Source: Synechococcus sp. CCY 0621 (GTDB taxonomy: Bacteria; Cyanobacteriota; Cyanobacteriia; PCC-6307; Cyanobiaceae). Taken from it: a DNA stretch of 64,000 nt. The notes below the pieces were generated by a model. That model made no database searches and was not told the origin of the DNA. It worked only from the letters and a program-made list of their open reading frames with translations. The DNA is taken from assembly GCF_019038465.1 (NCBI RefSeq), contig NZ_JAFKRH010000010.1, positions 62,001 through 126,000 of the forward strand, written 5' to 3'. Numbering within the stretch: the stretch's first letter is position 1; each line of letters starts with the position of its first letter. The translations under genes and the position numbers were made by a program. Of the stretch, positions 26,311-36,689 are shown piece by piece.

Positions 26311-27306
26311 TCAAGCTAGGCCAAGTTTCCTTTTCAGATCTGTGGGGATGTTCTTTGCGCCAGCGAGATTTTCCTTGGGAGGCCAGCTCGTTTGTTCATC
26401 CCAGCTGACATTGTAAAGATCGGCATTGATTAGAGTGGCGTTCTTCAGCTTGGCACCAGCGAACTTGGCCGAAGTGAGATCGGCTCCGTCTAGAGTGGTA
26501 TAGATGAGGCGCGCTTCGGTAAAATTGGTCGCGATAAGAACCGCTTCGGTTAGGTTAGACCCAAATAGATTTACCCCACTTAAGTTGGCAAGAGACAGAT
26601 CGATCTTCTCCAAAGAAACTGCAACAAGCGAGGCCCCCGCTAGGTTGGCTCCACCAAGGTCGATCTTGAGCTTGTCGAGGATGAAACTCTCAATCAAGAA
26701 GCGAATCACACTTTCCTTCCGGTTTGGATCATCTGAGAATCTCTGAAGTACAGAAAGAGTTCTTGCTCTAACTATTGCCTGAGCTGATTCCACAAGATGC
26801 TTTTCCTGCTCTGACTTCACTTCCTTGGTTGCAATGGCAAGTGATAGCTTCTCAATGAGAAGTTCAGAAAGTCTATCGATGTAGAGCTGGAGAACTTCTT
26901 CCTTCTCAGATTCTTCGGCTTTGGCTCTTTGCAGTTTTGCGTCGGCCTCGATCTTATCGCTTAGGAGCTTTGCATCGGCTGCGGACTTATTGCTCTGCAA
27001 TTCTAGATCGTCTGCGGCTTTCTGTTGCTGAATGCGCTGAAGAGCATAGCCAAGAATGGCAAGAGTAATAGGTACGCCCAGAAGGCTTAACCAATCCCAT
27101 GCGGTCTTGCCTTGTTCTACCTTGTAACTTCGTTTGATGATGCTTCCTTGCTTATCTTTCTCAATTGTGGATAGCGACTCACCCCCCTGTATCCCGCTCC
27201 CTCCAGGAGATATCCATGGGTTGAGGATCATGACTGCAACAATTGCCACGAGGGCGACCACGATAAAAACCTTTCCTCTCTCAGGGCGTGGGGTTAGCTT
27301 CTGCAT
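26311..27306 (-). CDS. Membrane-anchored pentapeptide-repeat protein
   Basis: From ATG 27306 (MQKLTPRPERGKVFIVVALV) the product has about 331 residues; in-frame starts at ATG 27393 and TTG 27456 are possible. It has a membrane segment near residues 13-30 and a second hydrophobic stretch (TAWDWLSLLGVPITLAILGY). A charged coiled coil follows (residues about 110-190, rich in Lys/Glu/Ala). The C-terminal run of about 17 pentapeptide repeats (A-D/N-L-x-x, for example GGANLAGASLVAVSLEKIDL) forms a right-handed quadrilateral helix. Base composition is clearly lower in GC than the core genes. It is the last gene of the minus-strand island unit below the dynamin-like pair and could be a membrane partner of it; this is inference. 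Confidence 0.8.
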   Translation of the reverse strand: MQKLTPRPERGKVFIVVALVAIVAVMILNPWISPGGSGIQGGESLSTIEKDKQGSIIKRSYKVEQGKTAWDWLSLLGVPITLAILGYALQRIQQQKAADDLELQSNKSAADAKLLSDKIEADAKLQRAKAEESEKEEVLQLYIDRLSELLIEKLSLAIATKEVKSEQEKHLVESAQAIVRARTLSVLQRFSDDPNRKESVIRFLIESFILDKLKIDLGGANLAGASLVAVSLEKIDLSLANLSGVNLFGSNLTEAVLIATNFTEARLIYTTLDGADLTSAKFAGAKLKNATLINADLYNVSWDEQTSWPPKENLAGAKNIPTDLKRKLGLA

Positions 27307-27612
27307 CCTGGCCTCATCGTCAACGTTGCCAACGTTGCCACCATTCTGTACCAGCTGATAGTGCCCTTGCTGCCTGCCGGTGGGATCGCACATACAACTT
27401 CTAGTTTTGCATCCTCCGCCAGTGACTCTGCAATCAATGCAGGGAAGGTTGCGCAACCACTATCAAGATCAGCCCTACTCAAAGATGGAAACGGTTTGAG
27501 CGCCAGCCGTGGAGTAGCTATGCGATCAGAATGCGCCACTGAGGTGGGTCGCTTTTATTGGACAGACTGGGCCTCTGACATCGTTAACACAGGGCGGGAG
27601 GCAGAAACAGGG

Positions 27613-27730
27613 TCAGTTTTTACCGTAGACATCATGGGTAGTTTTGCCTCCCAAGGAGCTGTTCGGTCTTACATGGCCATACCTCCAGAAGAAGCGGGCC
27701 AGGCTGATCTCGCCTTCCCTAGTGACCATC
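27613..27730 (-). pseudogene. IS3-family transposase C-terminal remnant
   Basis: The minus frame reads ISLARFFWRYGHVRPNSSLG and GKTTHDVYG before its stop at 27613. This matches the conserved end of IS3-family transposases (YN..RPHSSLGG.TP.E.Y). No catalytic core is present upstream, so it is a scar. The rest of the stretch from 27307 to 27880 shows no convincing gene. Confidence 0.6.
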
Positions 27731-27880
27731 CGGCACCACAGTGATGGCAGAATGATAGTGATCATCCTATAAGTTATAATGCGATCTTGGTTTGACTTTG
27801 CTGCCACACCATCCAGCCAGCCAATCGGTTCAGACCGCTACAAAAGCGAAGTGGCTTTGAGGTTAATATCTAATCGGCGA

Positions 27881-29614
27881 CTATGTCGGCCGCTGACGAA
27901 GTAGGGATGCAAGTTCAGCTTCGAAGCGTATGAGCTCTGATAGCTGAGCAGCGAGAGCTTGCTTGGCTGGTAGGTGGATCTTTTCTTGCTGGTCGAGCCA
28001 TTCACTAAAGGTCCCCGTCATCTCTCCCATGCCGGTCTTCGCCTCGTCCTCAACTTCGGCGGCAGCGCCGCGGAGTGCATCGCGGAGCTTCTGCCTCTGA
28101 TGAGCCTTCTTCTCTGCCTCTATAGCCGAAAGTACGTCACTACCTATGTCATAGAGTAGCGGACCAAGTTGCTCCATGATTGGACCAACGCTGTCTAATG
28201 CCTCAGCCCACTTGACATATTTGCTGGCTTTTTTTGCCACTTCTTCAGTCGGAAAGTTCTTGACATTGTGTGCCTTCCGAAACTCATCCCATCCAAGACC
28301 CGACTGTTTCCATTCCCTAACGAACTTTGCTGCTTCTTCAAGGGACATGCTTAGGTCCACACGGGCATATGCCTTGAAGCCATCTCGGAAGGCCCGAGAG
28401 AACTGGCTGGCGCGCTTCTTGGCCTTCCCTTCTCCACTGGTCTTTGTCGAATCGGATTCGGCCGCGCCCATCTCGAGTATCAGTTCTCTAAGCCGCCTCA
28501 TAGCAGGACTTCGACCACGCTCGCTGGCCTCTTGGTCTGCTGACGCAGCAAGGTTCTCGAATTCTGCATAGGCTTGTTCGCTCCATTGATCCAACGCTTC
28601 AACCAGTCGAGTCTGTAACGCCTCTGCTGCAGATACCGTTCCTATTCTGATTGCGCTCAATAGCTCGTCCTCCATGAGACGGTGGAGGTCTGCTTCGCAC
28701 TTGCGCCGTAGCGCGTCGAGACTGGTGCGCAAAAGAGCAACGCGCTCGAGCTCGTTCTCGCACGTTGCTATGGCCTCCTCGCGCAATGCTTGCTCGACTT
28801 TCACCATCTGAGTGAAGCTGGTGATCGCATGAGATGCAAAGCGGTACCCGGACAATGTCCGCAACTCGGGGACACTTAGCTGAGCTTGTGTAAGCGCTTC
28901 TCGAAGCTCCTCCACCCCGTCCCAGCCAGACCCCATTTCGTAGAGGCTGGCATCCGGCTGCTCGTTCCCAACACTCTGGTAGGGGTCAGCGCTAATAGGG
29001 TGAACACCCCATCGGGGGCTTGTTGAACCGATCGCGTCCAAGAGAGACTTGAACTCAGCCTGTTTGCGTGAGCATAGACTCCGGAACCCCTCTGGGTTTT
29101 CAGAGGGGTCGATACCTGCTTCGTCGATGCGTGAGATGACGGCGAGGAGCGAGTCTGTGACGTGATCTCCCGTAACACCAAATCTTTCACCGGTCACGAT
29201 CGCGTCGAAGGTTTCTTTGTTACTCGTGACGAGCTGTGGTGGAAGAACCCAAATAAGCAGGTCCGCGAGATCAAGGCTTTCAAGTGCCTTTATGTCGTGC
29301 TCATCATTGCCGCCTGCAAAGCCTGGACTGTCGCGGAATGTCCATGTGGATCCTGTGATCTCGTCAACTGAGAACGTTTCACGGCGACCGGACACCGTGA
29401 TCTCAGAGGGAACAGCTACTCCATCCTCAAACAGCAGGCGCTTGAGAAGAGAGGATTTACCAGCATCATAAGCGCCATAAATTGCGGCTACCGGTTTTTC
29501 CCTGGACTGATGGTCTCGCCAAGCAGACTCAAGCTTATCAACTACATCGCCTGTGGGAATATCGCGAAGAGAAGTCCATACCAAATCGATCCATCCATCT
29601 CTGTCTAGATTCAT
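27881..29614 (-). CDS. Dynamin-like GTPase, Eleos LeoA-like
   Basis: This is a GTPase of about 577 residues. The start is ATG 29614 because GGGAGGAA lies just upstream and the ATG overlaps the stop of the preceding gene as ATGA. Near the N-terminus are the P-loop GAYDAGKSSLLKRLL, switch/G3 FRDSPGFAGG and a possible G4 element ISRIDEAG. The remainder is long amphipathic helix, including a coiled stretch and a C-terminal helical bundle, as in bacterial dynamin-like proteins. In Eleos phage defence, LeoA works with a larger fused LeoBC, and the size and order here match that pair. Alternative: an uncharacterised GTPase pair outside Eleos. Confidence 0.75.
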   Translation of the reverse strand: MNLDRDGWIDLVWTSLRDIPTGDVVDKLESAWRDHQSREKPVAAIYGAYDAGKSSLLKRLLFEDGVAVPSEITVSGRRETFSVDEITGSTWTFRDSPGFAGGNDEHDIKALESLDLADLLIWVLPPQLVTSNKETFDAIVTGERFGVTGDHVTDSLLAVISRIDEAGIDPSENPEGFRSLCSRKQAEFKSLLDAIGSTSPRWGVHPISADPYQSVGNEQPDASLYEMGSGWDGVEELREALTQAQLSVPELRTLSGYRFASHAITSFTQMVKVEQALREEAIATCENELERVALLRTSLDALRRKCEADLHRLMEDELLSAIRIGTVSAAEALQTRLVEALDQWSEQAYAEFENLAASADQEASERGRSPAMRRLRELILEMGAAESDSTKTSGEGKAKKRASQFSRAFRDGFKAYARVDLSMSLEEAAKFVREWKQSGLGWDEFRKAHNVKNFPTEEVAKKASKYVKWAEALDSVGPIMEQLGPLLYDIGSDVLSAIEAEKKAHQRQKLRDALRGAAAEVEDEAKTGMGEMTGTFSEWLDQQEKIHLPAKQALAAQLSELIRFEAELASLLRQRPT

Positions 29615-32600
29615 CGTTCCTCCCATAGGTGTCCGCCGAGCGATTGCTCGGCGCTATCGCCGAGTACCGCATAGAGTTCTCTTTGCTTCTCAATCGAAGC
29701 AATCTCCTGCATTTTGGCAATCTTCTCTGTCTCAAGCTCTATCGAGTAGGAGTTGAGCAGCCCGATGTATTTACCAGCCGCCATGATCAGACCGCACTCT
29801 TCGGCGTCGCCATCAGCAATAGCTGCTACGACGCGGGGTACCGTCTGAGCTAGCCATTCCGCGAGCTTTTTCCGATCTTCTTCGCGCCTCTCATGGAGAT
29901 GCTCCTCCCAGAAAATAAATGCGATATCTAATACTACTCCTACGACTGACATCACGGCTCCAAGTTTTCCGAGAGATCGAGCGACTTTTACTGCTCCCCA
30001 CGGCTTGAACTTGAATCCAAGTCCTTTTCCAATGCCATATACCACGTCTCTCGATGCTCCACCTGCGAAACGGCTCGTCTTGTCAAAGGCGTCGTGAAAC
30101 CACGCCTTACCCTTCGAATCGCTGGGCGATGCTGGACCATCTCCGACTGTGGGATCAGGAAAGGCATGGGCAAACTCTGCTGAGGCGAAGCGTCGGTTAA
30201 TGACTTCCTCTGTCTGGGTTCGCCAAGTTTCGAGTTCCTTCTGTGCGACTTTTCCCCACTGCTCTAATTCGACCGCTAGAGCCTTGTCCTCCCACCACTT
30301 TTGTAAGTTCGAGGCCTTCAGCTTGAGCCGCACTGGATCGGTCTCAGAGAGCACTTCATCCCGGAGAGACGCAGCCTGCTCTTCGACCCGCCGGTGCAAC
30401 CTTGCGCGATGGTCGTCTGCGAGGCGCTTCCCTTCTCCCTTCTGCTCTGTGACGAGGCTGAGGAGCCTCCCTATGGCATCAGCCTGAGCAACAAGCTGAT
30501 TCATTACTGCGCCTTGTCGTGCGTCGAGACGAGCTAGTCGGGCCAACCCTCCTTCTAGCAGCGATCTGTCAACACCAGTTTGTAGTAACTCGGCCTCGAT
30601 CTCTCGGTAGGCCCGCGTGAACTGATCGAAGCCATCCCATGAGCGGTTGGAGTCATATGACTCTGATGTTGCATCCCTTCGATCTCCGACTAGACCAAAC
30701 GGATCGCTCGCCATGCAAAGAATCCGTTTAGGGGACATCGAGATGCCACGGCTCCCAAGCGCCTCGGACAACTCCCGTTGCTTACGCACTGCAAGCTCCC
30801 TGTAGCGTGTTGGGTTGTCCACAGGATCGACGCCAAGTTCATCTGAACGGTTCACGATGAAAAATGTCCTTGAAGCTTTCGGGACAAGAAGTTGATCTCG
30901 GCTTCCCTTCAAGACGAGTTGCATAGATGCATCGTCACCAGTCAGTAGATTAGGTTGGAAGAGGTAAAGGATCGCCGAGGCGTCAGGGAATGAGCGACGA
31001 GCCGCCTCTGTATGGCTCTCGTGCGAGCTCTGGAAACCTGGAGTGTCTACGAGATCGAGACTTCCCCACTCATAGATTATCTCTTTGTCCGTCGTGGGAT
31101 TTGCACGGATGTGAAGGTCGGCTGGGACAGGCTGCCCGACGTCCAAGAGCAGCCGCTTAATGAAGCTTGACTTACCTGTGTTGTAGTCACCTACTAAGTG
31201 TAATCGTGGACGACCACGAACTGCGATGGCATTGAGTTCCGCGAATGCGGTCTTTGCTAAATCATCACCGGTCAGAGCTTGGTTAGCCTGGTCAAGCCAC
31301 CTTCTACCTGAACCTGGCTTGACGTCGCTCGTCACGTGTGCCCAGACATCTCTGAAGGTGGAGAACAAGCTTTCAAGGACTCCTGGATCGCTGAATGTGC
31401 TTCTCTTATGCTCTCCAAGGTGAAAAGCCTGTTGGAGACCCTCGGGGTCATCGATCCACGAGTCACCGAGCCAGTACTTTGAAGAGACGTTGGGATCACC
31501 ATCCTCCACCGAACGTTCACTGGCTTCTTTCGCTTCCCACAACAGACGTTGCGGATTTGTCTTCTCCGGCAACTCAGCTTTTATTGAATGCGCACGGAGT
31601 GCGATCTTCTCGCCTGCAGATCCAAGACTGCGGAGATCAAGCGCTTGGTTGACAGCTGGTAGGACGACCCTTCCGGCAGAAGAGGAAGCAATTTTCTCCG
31701 CTTCTTGCGAGACACTATCTTTGAACTCGTCGTAGACGGTGTAAACACTTTGGCGGACGTTCGCGAGCGCCTCCCGGCGGGCTTTGAGCTTCTGCGCCTC
31801 GGCACGCTTTCTGGACTCTCCTCCTAGCCATCCCAGCAACCATGCGGCTCCACTTCCCACTACGGCCACACCAGCCGCTGCTCCTGCAGCCCAACCGAGC
31901 GGATTCCAGAAGTTCGTGACCGCCATAGTCCCCAACGATGCCGCGATGCCCCCTAGGACGCCTGCTGCCTTCAGACTCCAGGACCCGTATTTCCATCCCG
32001 CACCGGCGTCCCCAGTCACATCTTTCGCATCAAGTAACCGTGCCTTCAGGTCTGCAATGCTGTCTTGGTACGCCAACCGTGTACGGCGACTGATGAATTC
32101 ATGGGCCTCAGCCAAGACAGACTTGGCTGCCGTCTCCATCTCTGAGGTTGATATGCAATTCTTCCGCACCTGCTCTCCGGTGATTCGTTCTCCTCGATCG
32201 AAGGCACTTGCAATAGTTTCCTCGGCGGCGTCTAGAGACTTCGACCTCAGTGCTCCTAGCTCTGCTGTCAGGCGCTGTTGGACGAACACCTTGAACTCCC
32301 CGACGCTCGGCGCTTGGAATCGTCCTCGAAGTCTTTCCAGAGCTTCGAGACGATCCACCCCTTCGCAGAAGTAAGCCATTCGAGCAGCATCTGTCACGGG
32401 GTAGCCCAGGAGACATAGCAGCGGTTCTATGGTCTGGGCCTCCAGGACACTGGACTCAGCGATGGCTTCTTTAGATGTCGCATCCATGTCTTCGCAAAGT
32501 GCGTTAAGAACACCGCGAAGCTGATCATGGAGTGCGCCCATGCGGAGCGCAACAGCGTTTTCTTCGATGCAACGAACGAGAAGCCCTTCGAGGATGGGTA

Positions 32601-33450
32601 AGTTTGACCACAACTCAAGCTTCTTGGCACCATACTTCTGACGGTGCAATTCCAGTGTTTCGCGATCTGGGCCGTGATAGGGCAATGTGGCCCGTGCAAA
32701 AAGTGCACGTTTTGATGCGACCGCCACCACTGGAACTCCAAGCATAGATACACTTGCCAGTTCGTCCTGAATATTGCCAGCGTGCTGAGCTACGGTTCTT
32801 GAAAGGCTTGCTCTGGCGCTACCGATTGGCACTCGTGGCGGCAGCCGCCATACCGAGTTGCGATTGTTCAAGACAGCGATTACAGGTTTGTTGAACTGAT
32901 TTACCCACTCAGCGACTTTTGTGAACTCCGAAGCTTGTTGGCTTTGACTGTCAAAGCAAACAAGTACAAAGTCTGCCACCTCTACTGCGTAACGGGCACG
33001 CTGTTCAAGGTCGACTCGTTTGTTCATCCGACCCCATCCATTGACCCCCGGTGTGTCGTACACCTTGCACGATTCCCAGTCCTTAGGCTCCACATTGGTT
33101 GTCCAGTCGCTCTCACCATGCGAAACGGGTAGTCCATTTCCTCTTGTGAGTGCTTCGATCAGTGTGCTTTTGCCAGTACCTGTCCGTCCGAACAGAACGA
33201 TGTTGAAGCTTTCGGCCACACCCGCCTGCTTGGCAAACAGCCGCTCAATCTCTGCTGTTCGCTCTTGAATATGACTTATAAATCGACCAGAAGCCTTATC
33301 AGGTGTTGAGGAACTGAGCCGAACGATCTGTTCGTTCATGCTGCTGATCAACGACTGGGCCTCTCGCTGTGTTGACGCAAGTGCCTCCCGACTAGCTTTG
33401 ACGGCCTCCCGAGTCGATTGTTCCAGGCTCTTCATCTTCATCTTACTCAT
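29611..33450 (-). CDS. Double-GTPase dynamin-like protein, Eleos LeoBC-like
   Basis: This protein of about 1,279 residues contains two GTPase modules. The first has P-loop VLFGRTGTGKSTLIEAL (Lys near 94) and G3 VYDTPGVNGWG. The second, near residue 760, has VGDYNTGKSSFIKRLL, LVDTPGFQS and a G4-like FIVNRSDELG; it resembles the single GTPase of the downstream protein. Between them, near residues 495-550, lies a hydrophobic hairpin (AAGVLGGIAASLGTMAV, then GAAAGVAVVGSGAAWLLGWL), and another hydrophobic stretch is near 1,190. Both would fit membrane insertion. Low-GC composition and coupling to the LeoA-like gene support transfer as a unit. Expected role: membrane remodelling or surveillance during phage infection. 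Confidence 0.75.
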   Translation of the reverse strand: MSKMKMKSLEQSTREAVKASREALASTQREAQSLISSMNEQIVRLSSSTPDKASGRFISHIQERTAEIERLFAKQAGVAESFNIVLFGRTGTGKSTLIEALTRGNGLPVSHGESDWTTNVEPKDWESCKVYDTPGVNGWGRMNKRVDLEQRARYAVEVADFVLVCFDSQSQQASEFTKVAEWVNQFNKPVIAVLNNRNSVWRLPPRVPIGSARASLSRTVAQHAGNIQDELASVSMLGVPVVAVASKRALFARATLPYHGPDRETLELHRQKYGAKKLELWSNLPILEGLLVRCIEENAVALRMGALHDQLRGVLNALCEDMDATSKEAIAESSVLEAQTIEPLLCLLGYPVTDAARMAYFCEGVDRLEALERLRGRFQAPSVGEFKVFVQQRLTAELGALRSKSLDAAEETIASAFDRGERITGEQVRKNCISTSEMETAAKSVLAEAHEFISRRTRLAYQDSIADLKARLLDAKDVTGDAGAGWKYGSWSLKAAGVLGGIAASLGTMAVTNFWNPLGWAAGAAAGVAVVGSGAAWLLGWLGGESRKRAEAQKLKARREALANVRQSVYTVYDEFKDSVSQEAEKIASSSAGRVVLPAVNQALDLRSLGSAGEKIALRAHSIKAELPEKTNPQRLLWEAKEASERSVEDGDPNVSSKYWLGDSWIDDPEGLQQAFHLGEHKRSTFSDPGVLESLFSTFRDVWAHVTSDVKPGSGRRWLDQANQALTGDDLAKTAFAELNAIAVRGRPRLHLVGDYNTGKSSFIKRLLLDVGQPVPADLHIRANPTTDKEIIYEWGSLDLVDTPGFQSSHESHTEAARRSFPDASAILYLFQPNLLTGDDASMQLVLKGSRDQLLVPKASRTFFIVNRSDELGVDPVDNPTRYRELAVRKQRELSEALGSRGISMSPKRILCMASDPFGLVGDRRDATSESYDSNRSWDGFDQFTRAYREIEAELLQTGVDRSLLEGGLARLARLDARQGAVMNQLVAQADAIGRLLSLVTEQKGEGKRLADDHRARLHRRVEEQAASLRDEVLSETDPVRLKLKASNLQKWWEDKALAVELEQWGKVAQKELETWRTQTEEVINRRFASAEFAHAFPDPTVGDGPASPSDSKGKAWFHDAFDKTSRFAGGASRDVVYGIGKGLGFKFKPWGAVKVARSLGKLGAVMSVVGVVLDIAFIFWEEHLHERREEDRKKLAEWLAQTVPRVVAAIADGDAEECGLIMAAGKYIGLLNSYSIELETEKIAKMQEIASIEKQRELYAVLGDSAEQSLGGHLWEER

Positions 33451-33456
33451 GCACAA

Positions 33457-33915
33457 TTCTGATCTGCAAATTTACTGGGGATGATTTCTACAGTTAGTTG
33501 TGGCAGGCATTCATAAATGGCCATCAGGGTGCTAACCCATCATTTTTAGGATGAGGTGCCCATTGGCCACGGTGTTTCTCCCATGTATTGGTTTTGGTGA
33601 GTATTGACTCACGCCAGAGTTGCTTGCGGCTCAAGTTGGAGTTGCTCTTGAGGGGCAGCTGGCCCGTATGCTGCCAGCAGTTGCGATTGTGGTTCACATG
33701 GTTGGCAACGTCACCCAAACACCAGACGAGTTGCCTGATGGGATTATCGTTGCGATCCAGACTGAGAATCTTATCGAGTACGAGGGCCTTCACGATCTTA
33801 GACTGGCCCTCATTAAACAGTTAGTATTGATCGTGACTGTCAGTAACCAGATTGTGCGCCCGATGCAAGGAGTCGAATTGGGCCAGCCGAACAACACGGC
33901 AGCTCTCTTGATGGC
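33457..33915. other. Gene-free stretch upstream of the dynamin-like operon
   Basis: These 459 bases have intermediate GC and only short overlapping ORFs on both strands, none resembling a family. They should contain the promoter of the dynamin-like operon and probably the right junction of the low-GC island with the core-type genes that start at 33916. No intact tRNA-Ala was seen here. Confidence 0.5.
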
Positions 33916-34555
<640 letters not shown>

Positions 34556-34569
<14 letters not shown>

Positions 34570-35812
34570 CGTTTTCCTCATAGACGTTGGCGCTGGAGCG
34601 CATCGACTCACGGCTGAGGCGCTTGCGGCTGCGGTTGGGATCGCTTTCAAGCAGCTCCAGCTTTTCGCTGAGAAGCTTTCGTTCTCGGCTCACGCTGGGG
34701 CTGGCAGGCATGGCCATGAAGCGGGCGTGCAGGGAGCGCAGGCTGGCACCAGCGGCCATGACATCGCCCCGATCGAGTTCCTCGATCACCCGCCTGCGTT
34801 CACGGTTGGCCTTGAAGAGGGCCAGTTGTTCAGCCACCGCCTCATCGGGGTCCAGTGCCCCGAGCTCCTCGCTTTCCATCACCGGCAACTGCAGATGCTC
34901 GATCAGCGACTGGCGTTCGCTGCTGCCGGGGGCATCCCAGGCCAGGCGCACGCTCAGGATCTCCTGATTGGGTAGCCAGGCGGGGAGCTTGAGCTGCACA
35001 CCCACGTTCAGCTCCTGGCCGGCGCGCAGGTTGGGGAGCTGGTGATTGCCGGCGCCGGTGGGCTTGAGGTCGTTGAGCAGATCGACCACCTCGGCACCGT
35101 GTTTGCCCCGTAGACCGATGCTGACTCGCCGCCCGATGGTGGTGGCCAGGCCCTGAAGCTCGGAGGCGTAGAGATCCGCCAGCTGGCTGGGAGTTTCGAT
35201 GTGGGCCAGGGTGCCATCACCTGCAGCGGCCATGGCGCCCATCAGGTCCTCGTCAAAGTCATTACCCAGGCCAAAGGCACTGGTGCTGATGCCCCGCTGG
35301 GTCAGGCCCGCCACCTTGTCGGCAATCTCCCCTTGATTGGTGAGGCCCTCGTTGGCCTGGCCATCGGAGAGCAGCAGCACTCGGTTGAGCTGGGTGGGAT
35401 CGACGTGCTCCGCAACCTGGGTGGCTCCGGCCAGCCAGCCATCGAAGAGGGCCGTGCAGCCACCGCTGTGGATCGTGTTGATCGCGGCGATGAAGGGCTG
35501 AGGATCGACTACCGGAGCTGAGGGAACGACCACCTTCACCTCGCCGTCGAAGGTGACGATGGCGAGGCGATCACGGCTGGTGAGCTCTCCTGCCAGGAAG
35601 CGGGCGGCCTTGCGGGCAAAGCTGAGCTTGGTACCGCTCATCGAGCCGGAGCGGTCTATCACCAGGGCCAGGTTCAGGGGCGGTCGCTGCTGTCGCTGGG
35701 GTTCTGCTTCCGAGGCAGGGGGGGTGATGGTGATCAGCAGGTCGAGGGTGGAGGCGCCATCGGCCGCCACCGCCGGGCGAAGGGGCCGGAAGCGCAGGGT
35801 GGGATTGGACAT
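34556..35812 (-). CDS. VWA-domain protein
   Basis: This 418-residue protein has a von Willebrand factor A domain near residues 45-220, with the metal-ion-dependent adhesion site VIDRSGSMSGTKLS (DxSxS) and supporting VLLLSDGQANEG. A beta-rich middle and a charged, helical C-terminus follow. There is no signal peptide, so it is likely cytoplasmic. Coupled to a PPP phosphatase and preceded by a MerR regulator, it resembles cyanobacterial VWA/phosphatase signalling modules whose purpose is unknown. Confidence 0.85.
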
Positions 35813-35849
35813 GGGGGTTCGTTGGCGGTTGGGTGCTTGGGAAAAGAAT

Positions 35850-36533
35850 TCAGGGGGAGAGTTCGTCGAGCTGGTCGCTGAGGCGTTCGAGCAGGCGTTG
35901 CATCCAGATCCGGCGACGGGAGCCGGCGGGGGGGATGGAGACGGACTCGCGCAGGTGCAGTTCGATGCCGGGGGCGAGGGACAGGCGATGCCAGCGGCTA
36001 TTGGTATCGCTGGAGCGAGAGGAAGATCCCGAGCGGGAGCGGGAGGAGCGGGTGAGGGAAGAAAGGGGTGTACTGAGCATCCCGAGAACGGGGCTCATGG
36101 AGCTGTTTTTTCGTGCGAACAACGGGGGCTCGCTGGCTTGAACGTCGGCGTCGCCGGCTGGAGACGACAGATCCCTCAAGTAGTCGAGAGCCTCGTTGCC
36201 TGCTGGAGCGGAAGGGACGATGGCCGTCGCCCCATCCCCGTCCAGCTGCTCCAGCTGCTGCTCCAACTCCGCATCGGCCAGAACGCAGAGGGGAGCAATC
36301 GCCGAGAGGCTCAGACCGCGCCGGGCCAGGGCGCGCACCAGCATCAGTTGCAGAAGATGGCGGTGGCTATAGACCGCACTGCGTCCCTCCTTGCCGGGGC
36401 GATCGATCAACCCCTGGGTGGCATAGAGACGCACGGTGCGGGGTGAGATCTCTTCCCCCAGCAGGTCGCCCGCGGCCGTGAGGAGATCCTCGAGGCCATA
36501 GCGGGCGTCAGCGGTAGCGGAGACCTTCGCCAT
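35850..36533 (-). CDS. MerR-family transcriptional regulator
   Basis: This 227-residue protein has an N-terminal winged helix of the MerR type: YGLEDLLTAAGDLLGEEISP, VRLYATQGLIDRP and AVYSHRHLLQLMLVRALA. The middle is acidic and helical, and a serine/arginine-rich linker (SLTRSSRSRSGSSSRSS) precedes a basic end. It is first in the three-gene unit with the VWA protein and phosphatase and probably regulates it. Its gene is divergent from the nuclease gene at 36690. Confidence 0.82.
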   Translation of the reverse strand: MAKVSATADARYGLEDLLTAAGDLLGEEISPRTVRLYATQGLIDRPGKEGRSAVYSHRHLLQLMLVRALARRGLSLSAIAPLCVLADAELEQQLEQLDGDGATAIVPSAPAGNEALDYLRDLSSPAGDADVQASEPPLFARKNSSMSPVLGMLSTPLSSLTRSSRSRSGSSSRSSDTNSRWHRLSLAPGIELHLRESVSIPPAGSRRRIWMQRLLERLSDQLDELSP

Positions 36534-36689
36534 GAACTAAGTATGCACACTTGCAGTGCAGGTGTCAAGCAACTGTGCAAGTGTCTTTATCGCGTCACTG
36601 CTTTGCAAAAGTGCCTGGCCATGGAAGCGGGACGGCCCGCGGCCTCTGCGAAGAGGGGCCTCAGGGTGAAGCCCAGCCAGACTTTTGCG

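Noticed and set aside
36543-36689. N-terminal extension of the SNase gene from 36543
   Set aside because: The signal peptide at ATG 36690 sets the start; the upstream stretch is the MerR divergent promoter region.
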